From assembly GCA_021156385.1 (NCBI GenBank), contig JAJNDL010000048.1:1-9838 (forward strand): a DNA stretch of 9,838 bases, written 5' to 3'. This stretch comes from Moraxellaceae bacterium. Lineage in GTDB: Bacteria > Pseudomonadota > Gammaproteobacteria > Pseudomonadales > Moraxellaceae. Position 1 is the first letter of the stretch; each line of letters starts with the position of its first letter. The notes beneath the pieces were generated by a model. The model was not told the origin of the DNA, ran no database searches, and worked only from the letters and a program-made list of their open reading frames with translations. The position numbers and the translations under genes were made by a program. This document shows positions 5,996 to 9,838 of the stretch, piece after piece.

Positions 5996-7120
5996 CTACA
6001 CCCGCGCCACGCTCTCCGCACTCCGCGCCGCGCCGGAGCGCAACGCCACGCTGCTGACCCGGCCTCCGTCGTCGGCCCGGAACAGCATGCCCTCGTCGCG
6101 CGTGCCGCCGGTGCAGGTCATGCCGTAGAGCGCGGCATCGCCGCCAAGAATGAGGCCGGCGTAGGGGTGGGCGCCGTCCTCCTGGCCGCGGAAGGAATAC
6201 AGCAGGCTCACCGCGCCTTCTTCCGAGAGGCGGAAGATGGTGCCGCTGCCGTGGCGCCCGCCCTCGCCCGTGGTGCCGAAGAGCGCGCCGCTGCAACTGC
6301 GCGTCAGGCCGGCACGTGGATTGGCGCCGTCGTGGCCCTGGAACTGGTGCAGCAGGCTGAAGCGGCCGCGCGGCGTGATGCGGAAGACCGTGCCCAGGCC
6401 GGTGCAGCCGCCGTAGAGCGTGGTGCCGAAGAGGTTGCCGTCTTCCGCCGCGACGAGGCGCGAGGGATAGGCGCCATCGCTGCCGGTGAAGTCGTGCAGC
6501 GTCTTCAGCCTACCGTCGGGCGTCAGCCGGAATACCGTGCCCCGGCCCTGCGCGCCGCCGACCGCCGTCGTGCCGTAGAGGTTGCCGTCGCGGTCCTGCA
6601 GCAGGCCGCCCTGCGGCGCGGCACCGTCGCGCCCGTCGAAGTGGTGGAGGACGGTGAGGCCGGCCCCGGGCACGAGCCGGAACACGGTGCCGCGGCCGTG
6701 CGCGCCGCCTTCGGCCGCGGTGCCGTAGAGGTTGCCGTCGGCGCCCTCGAGCAGGCTGCCGCGCGGCATGGCGCCGTCGCGGCCGCGAAAGGTGTGCAGG
6801 CGCTTCATGCGTCCGTCCGCGCTGAGCGCGTAGACGATGCCGAAGCCCTCGTCGCCGCCCACCGCCGTGGTGCCGTAGTACCAGCCGTGACGGCCGGCGA
6901 TCAGGCTGCCGCGCGGCACCGAACCGTCGGGGCCGTGGAAGGCATGGACTTCGTCGATGCGGCCCAGGCAGTCGACACGGAACACCGCGCCGAGACCCAG
7001 GCCCCCGTAGAGGGAAAGGCCGAAGAAGCTGCCGTTGTGACTGCGGGTGAGACCGGGCGAGAGTGCTTTCCAGCCGGAGGATTGCCGCTTCCAGTGATCG
7101 ACATAATGCGTCGTGCTCAT
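5996..7120 (-). CDS. GloVer tandem-repeat protein, seven repeats, 374 aa
   Basis: The protein is a tandem array of about 50-residue units with the pattern DGxxPrgxL, GNLYGTTxxGG, GxGTVFRL, then LhxF. The core (Y/F)G(T)xxxGG occurs seven times, near residues 32, 81, 131, 181, 230, 280 and 331. This is the GloVer (Gloeobacter/Verrucomicrobia) repeat, found in proteins that often carry a separate C-terminal sorting or anchor domain. Here there is no anchor, no membrane segment and no recognisable signal peptide, so the location is unknown. Seven equal beta-rich units suggest a seven-bladed propeller, an inference from copy number and period. The first and last units are the most degenerate. The ATG is well supported by AGGGAG five bases upstream, and a perfect hairpin with GGA in its loop lies just before it. 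The gene diverges from pilU across 458 bases. No enzymatic function can be assigned. Confidence 0.82.
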   Translation of the reverse strand: MSTTHYVDHWKRQSSGWKALSPGLTRSHNGSFFGLSLYGGLGLGAVFRVDCLGRIDEVHAFHGPDGSVPRGSLIAGRHGWYYGTTAVGGDEGFGIVYALSADGRMKRLHTFRGRDGAMPRGSLLEGADGNLYGTAAEGGAHGRGTVFRLVPGAGLTVLHHFDGRDGAAPQGGLLQDRDGNLYGTTAVGGAQGRGTVFRLTPDGRLKTLHDFTGSDGAYPSRLVAAEDGNLFGTTLYGGCTGLGTVFRITPRGRFSLLHQFQGHDGANPRAGLTRSCSGALFGTTGEGGRHGSGTIFRLSEEGAVSLLYSFRGQEDGAHPYAGLILGGDAALYGMTCTGGTRDEGMLFRADDGGRVSSVALRSGAARSAESVARV

Positions 7121-7139
7121 ACTCGCTCCCTGAGAATGC

Positions 7140-7157
7140 CGAGGGCATCCTGCCCTC
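7140..7157 (-). promoter_or_regulatory. GGA-loop leader element, copy C (before the GloVer gene)
   Basis: Minus strand GAGGGCAGGATGCCCTCG contains the exact consensus 15-mer GGCAGGATGCCCTCG. The 7-bp perfect stem GAGGGCA/TGCCCTC closes a three-base GGA loop (or a five-base AGGAT loop if the A-T pair opens). It lies 9 bases before the ribosome-binding site AGGGAG. This is the strongest of the three copies and fits a translational control hairpin of the CsrA/RsmA type, which is inferred. Confidence 0.45.
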
Positions 7158-7242
7158 TACTGCCTCGAATTCGTTACCGCTCACCGGCCAGCGCACGATC
7201 GTTCCGTTCGCCGTTGTGGCCCGAGCTCCTTGCGTCGTAGCG

Positions 7243-7282
7243 GGCGGCAACATATTTACTACATGTCATTGCAGTTGCCGCC
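7243..7282. promoter_or_regulatory. 9-bp inverted repeat in the divergent GloVer/pilU intergenic region
   Basis: Arms GGCGGCAAC (7243-7251) and GTTGCCGCC (7274-7282) are perfect and separated by 22 bases that are AT-rich and contain ACATGT. Arm centres are 31 bases apart, about three helical turns, so two dimers or one looped regulator could bind the same face. It is placed where the promoters of the divergent genes are expected. No T-run follows, so it is not an intrinsic terminator. Confidence 0.45.
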
Positions 7283-7358
7283 ATCACGCGTTAGCAAACA
7301 TTCTCCAACCATCAACTCATCGCCAATGAATTTCCGCGAATTCATACAGAGGAGGTAA
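7249..7358. other. AT-rich patch, probable promoter zone, with an orphan AGGAGG
   Basis: This is the most AT-rich stretch of the window and lies between two divergent genes, so the promoters for the GloVer gene and pilU are probably here. I could not pick a convincing -35/-10 pair. It ends in a ten-codon frame, ATG at 7326 to TAA at 7356-7358, peptide MNFREFIQRR, whose last codons form AGGAGGTAA, a perfect anti-16S match. No start codon lies at usable distance after it. A leader peptide is possible but unsupported. Confidence 0.35.
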
Positions 7359-7378
7359 CTCACTTCGACTTATTGCGA

Positions 7379-7559
7379 CGCACGGCGTGCGACTTCGCAG
7401 CGCCGCCGGGCGGGTCGCGTGGGCAAGGCGCCGGAAACCAACTAAGAGTTACGGCAGGGCCGGCATGCGTCGCGGGCGAACCGCGGCCCGGCCCCAGGGA
7501 CGACGATGTGATTTCAGGCGGCCGGCGACGGCCACCGGCAACGGCAGGTGGCCGCCGCC
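7379..7559 (+). promoter_or_regulatory. Strongly structured pilU 5' leader, candidate regulatory RNA
   Basis: The 220 bases before pilU have no gene but hold a series of nested complementary segments. CGCAC/GTGCG is at 7379-7391. GCCG/CGGC (7430-7433, 7452-7455) encloses AACT/AGTT (7440-7450). GGGCCGG/CCGGCCC (7457-7463, 7488-7494) encloses CGCGG-GCGAA-CCGCG (7471-7485). GGCGG/CCGCC (7517-7521, 7555-7559) encloses the 8-bp stem CGGCCACC/GGTGGCCG (7529-7536, 7547-7554). The last stem ends 12 bases before the ribosome-binding site AGGGAG at 7566-7571. High GC makes chance pairing likely for any one stem, but the nesting is notable. No known riboswitch consensus is recognised. Confidence 0.35.
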
Positions 7560-7578
7560 ACGCACAGGGAGTGTGATC

Positions 7579-8724
7579 ATGCAGTTCGACGACCTACTAA
7601 AACTCATGGTGCAGAAGCGCGGTTCCGACCTCTTCATCTGCCCCGATGTCCCCCCGTCCCTCAAGGTCAACGGCATCGTCGTCCCCATCACCAAGACCGC
7701 GCTCTCGGCCGAGATGACGCGCGACGTGGTGCTCGGCGTGATGAACGAGCAGCAGCGCAAGGAGTTCGCCAGGACCAAGGAATGCAACTTCGCCATCACC
7801 GCGCCGCACATCGGCCGCTTCCGCGTCAGCGCCTACCACCAGCGCAACATCATGAGCATGGTGCTGCGCCGCATCGAGACGCACATCCCGCGGGTCGACG
7901 AACTCAGGCTGCCGCCGGTGGTGAAGGAGCTGGTGATGGCCAAGCGCGGCATCGTGCTCGTGGTCGGCGCCACCGGCACCGGCAAGTCCACCTCGCTCGC
8001 CGCCATGGTCGGCCACCGCAACCAGCATTCGCGCGGCCACATCATCACCATCGAGGACCCCATCGAGTTCCTGCACCGGCCGGAGGGCTGCATCGTCTCG
8101 CAGCGCGAGGTCGGCTTCGACACCGAGTCCTTCGAGGTCGCGCTGAAGAACACGCTGCGCCAGGCGCCCGACGTGATCCTGATCGGCGAGATCCGCTCGC
8201 GCGAGGTCATGGACTACGCCATCGCCTTCGCCGAGACCGGCCACCTGGTGCTGGCGACGCTGCACGCCAACAACGCCAACCAGGCCCTGGACCGCATCCG
8301 CCACTTCTTCCCCGCCGACCGCCAGCAACAGATCTGCATGGACCTCGCGCTCAACCTGCGCGGCATCATCGCGCAGCAGCTCATTCCCACGCCGGACGGC
8401 AAGGCGCGCCGCCCCTGCGTCGAGGTGCTGCTCAACTCGCCGCTGGCGGCGGAGCACATCCGCAAGGGCGAGATCAAGGAACTGAAGGAGCTCATGAAGA
8501 AATCGCGCGAGATCGGCATGCAGACCTTCGACCAGGCGCTTTACGCGCTCTATGCCGCCGGCGACATCACCTACGACGACGCGCTGTGCTACGCCGACGC
8601 GCCCAACGACCTGCGCCTGGCCATCAAGCTCGGCATCGACAGCGACCTCGGCCAGATCGAGCGCGCCACGCGCGGCCTCAGCCTGCAGCCGGCGCCGCCG
8701 CCGGTCGAGCGCCGGCCGGTGTGA
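7579..8724 (+). CDS. pilU: Type IV pilus retraction accessory ATPase PilU, 381 aa
   Basis: A PilT/PilU-class secretion ATPase, near-collinear with Pseudomonas PilU as I recall it (the N-terminal FDDLLKLMVQKRGSDLFI, the CNFAI and GRFRVSA segments, and the C-terminal QTFDQALYALY and DALCYAD segments). The N-terminal PAS-like domain spans about 1-105 and the RecA-like ATPase domain about 106-350. Visible motifs are Walker A GATGTGKST (130-138), the Asp box IITIEDPIE (155-163), Walker B DVILIGEIR (198-206) and the His box GHLVLATLHA (221-230). It acts as a hexamer at the cytoplasmic base of the pilus and helps PilT depolymerise it in twitching motility. The start is ATG at 7579, with AGGGAG seven bases before it; the frame is open 64 codons further upstream but that part is arginine-rich non-coding sequence. 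The proline-rich C-terminal tail (370-381) is lineage-specific. Unusually, pilT is not directly upstream; a divergent GloVer gene is. Confidence 0.95.
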   Translation: MQFDDLLKLMVQKRGSDLFICPDVPPSLKVNGIVVPITKTALSAEMTRDVVLGVMNEQQRKEFARTKECNFAITAPHIGRFRVSAYHQRNIMSMVLRRIETHIPRVDELRLPPVVKELVMAKRGIVLVVGATGTGKSTSLAAMVGHRNQHSRGHIITIEDPIEFLHRPEGCIVSQREVGFDTESFEVALKNTLRQAPDVILIGEIRSREVMDYAIAFAETGHLVLATLHANNANQALDRIRHFFPADRQQQICMDLALNLRGIIAQQLIPTPDGKARRPCVEVLLNSPLAAEHIRKGEIKELKELMKKSREIGMQTFDQALYALYAAGDITYDDALCYADAPNDLRLAIKLGIDSDLGQIERATRGLSLQPAPPPVERRPV

Positions 8725-8839
8725 GCGGTCCGGCGCCCGGCGGGTGCAGGGCGTCTCCCTGCCGGGCCGCGCCGGGCCTGGCCCGGCTTGCACGTGCCGC
8801 GGCGGCACCCGCGTTGCTGCCGCGACCGGCCATGGTGTA

Positions 8840-8865
8840 AAAAGCCCCGCAACGACGGGGCTTTT
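8840..8865 (+). terminator. Intrinsic terminator after pilU (symmetrical)
   Basis: A perfect 10-bp stem, AAAAGCCCCG and CGGGGCTTTT, around the six-base loop CAACGA, 116 bases after the pilU stop. Because the arms begin with A-run and end with T-run it can work in both directions. It separates pilU from the SGNH hydrolase gene. Two further GC hairpins precede it (8746-8762, arms GCAGGG/CCCTGC; 8771-8787, arms GCCGGGC/GCCCGGC). Confidence 0.88.
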
Positions 8866-8918
8866 CCAGGGCGCAGGGGAATGCCGGCGCGGCCCCGCGA
8901 CCACAACAGGCTCCCTCC

Positions 8919-9838
8919 ATGCCCCAGCGGCGCCTCCTCGCCTTCTACCTTCTCACCCTGCTGGGTTCGCTGCTGGCGGCGCTGCTGGTGGTCGAGATCG
9001 TGCTGCGCAACCTCGCGTTCACCAATGGCACCGCCTTCATGTTCGGCGCGCAGCAGCGCTGGTACGAGCGGCACTGGACGCCGGTCAACGAGATGCAGTT
9101 CCGCGACCTGCCATTGCAGGGCCGGCTCGCGCTCAAGCAACCCAAGGTCTACTTCCTCGGCGATTCCTTCACCGCCGGCAACGGCGTCGGCTTCGAGGAG
9201 ACCTATTACTTCCTCGCCGCCTGGAAGACCCGCCAGGACTACAACCCCGTAAACCTTTCCCGCCCCGGCGCCTCGACACGGGACGAGCTGGACACACTGC
9301 AGCAGTTCAACGCCGCCACCGGCGCTCGGGCAAAGATCGTCGTGCACCAGTACTTCCCCAACGACATCCACGACTACATCGCCATGCCGCAGTGGACGGC
9401 GCCGCCCCTGCTGGAGGCGGCCGCGCGCCATCTCGAGTCCGCGCAGTTCCTGCTCGCGCACCGCTTTGCGAAAGAATGGGGCGCGCAATACGCCGACGCG
9501 CTGCGCGCGGCCTATACCAGTCCCGCCGTCCTGCAGCGGCATCTCGACGACGTCGCGGCGCTGCACGCCGAAGTGCGCCGCCAGGGCGGCCGCGTGGTGT
9601 TCCTCGTGTTTCCGTCCCTGAGCCCGGACAGCGGCCTCGACGAAAGCGCCCGGCTGATCGCGCACCTGCGCCGCTTCTTCACGGCCACCTGCCGGGAGGG
9701 CGACGTCTTCGTCGATGCCCTCTACTCGGCACGCACCCTGCCGCTCGAGCGCCGCGTGCTCAGCTTCATGGATTCGCATCCCTCGCCGGAACTGCACACC
9801 CTGGTCGCCAGCCAGGTGCGCCAGGGCATCGCCCAGTA
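8919..9838 (+). CDS. Membrane-anchored SGNH/GDSL-type hydrolase (3' end cut by window)
   Basis: The frame is open from ATG at 8919 to the window edge (306 full codons). A single hydrophobic segment at residues 6-29 (two arginines before it) makes a signal anchor, placing the rest in the periplasm. The SGNH blocks are all present: Gly81-Asp-Ser83 (nucleophile) in FLGDSFTAG, Gly117 in NLSRPGAST, Asn148 in FPNDI, and Asp285-Ser-His287 in MDSHPS as the catalytic Asp and His. Block V is usually near the C-terminus, so only a short tail should be missing. Such proteins remove or transfer acyl groups on polysaccharides, peptidoglycan or lipids, as in AlgX/DltD-like enzymes; the substrate cannot be read here. 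The Shine-Dalgarno is weak (AGG eight bases upstream). The promoter must lie between the terminator at 8865 and the start unless there is read-through; I see no clear one. Confidence 0.82.
   Translation, partial: MPQRRLLAFYLLTLLGSLLAALLVVEIVLRNLAFTNGTAFMFGAQQRWYERHWTPVNEMQFRDLPLQGRLALKQPKVYFLGDSFTAGNGVGFEETYYFLAAWKTRQDYNPVNLSRPGASTRDELDTLQQFNAATGARAKIVVHQYFPNDIHDYIAMPQWTAPPLLEAAARHLESAQFLLAHRFAKEWGAQYADALRAAYTSPAVLQRHLDDVAALHAEVRRQGGRVVFLVFPSLSPDSGLDESARLIAHLRRFFTATCREGDVFVDALYSARTLPLERRVLSFMDSHPSPELHTLVASQVRQGIAQ

Noticed and set aside
7261..7570. A GEMM-type c-di-GMP riboswitch before pilU or, on the other strand, before the GloVer gene.
   Set aside because: Short matches such as GGGCAA or GACGCAA occur, but the conserved blocks do not appear together in the right order and spacing on either strand.
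7387..7578. An N-terminal extension of PilU by 64 codons.
   Set aside because: The extension is arginine/proline-rich with no resemblance to PilU. The ATG at 7579 has AGGGAG at the proper distance, and the protein then begins like known PilU.
7597..8904. A 435-codon minus-strand frame over pilU and other long frames antisense to the SGNH gene.
   Set aside because: Typical antisense shadows of GC-rich genes; the sense-strand proteins have clear motifs and these do not.

Overview
The window is a very GC-rich stretch of a proteobacterial chromosome, most likely beta- or gammaproteobacterial. The pilU gene reads as a close relative of the Pseudomonas type IV pilus ATPase, and the first gene ends like the flavoprotein subunit of sulfite reductase. 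The genus cannot be told from the sequence. No transposase, integrase, tRNA, rRNA, CRISPR array or phage gene was found.

Layout: (1) 1-234, the 3' end of a plus-strand CysJ-like reductase, convergent with the next block. (2) 274-4723, three minus-strand genes in the order (5' to 3' on that strand) sel1-repeat protein of 350 aa, lipoprotein serine hydrolase of the class A beta-lactamase fold, and sel1-repeat protein of 608 aa. All three look exported, so this reads as an envelope module. (3) 4897-5799, a minus-strand PhzF-like protein with altered active-site positions. (4) 5996-7120, a minus-strand protein made of seven GloVer repeats of about 50 aa. (5) 7121-7578, a divergent intergenic region with an AT-rich patch, a 9-bp inverted repeat and a strongly folded leader before pilU. 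(6) 7579-8724, plus-strand pilU, closed by a perfect 10-bp intrinsic terminator. (7) 8919 to the window end, a membrane-anchored SGNH/GDSL hydrolase cut by the window edge.

The most interesting non-coding signal is on the minus strand. The two sel1-repeat genes have visibly related promoter and leader regions, with the same 11-mer containing an extended -10-like element about 110-120 nt before each start. Both leaders, and that of the GloVer gene, carry a 15-bp element with consensus GGCAGGATGCCCTCG. It can fold into a small stem with GGA in the loop, the kind of site CsrA/RsmA proteins bind. This suggests, but does not prove, that these three genes are co-regulated after transcription. No complete undescribed system can be claimed from the sequence alone.
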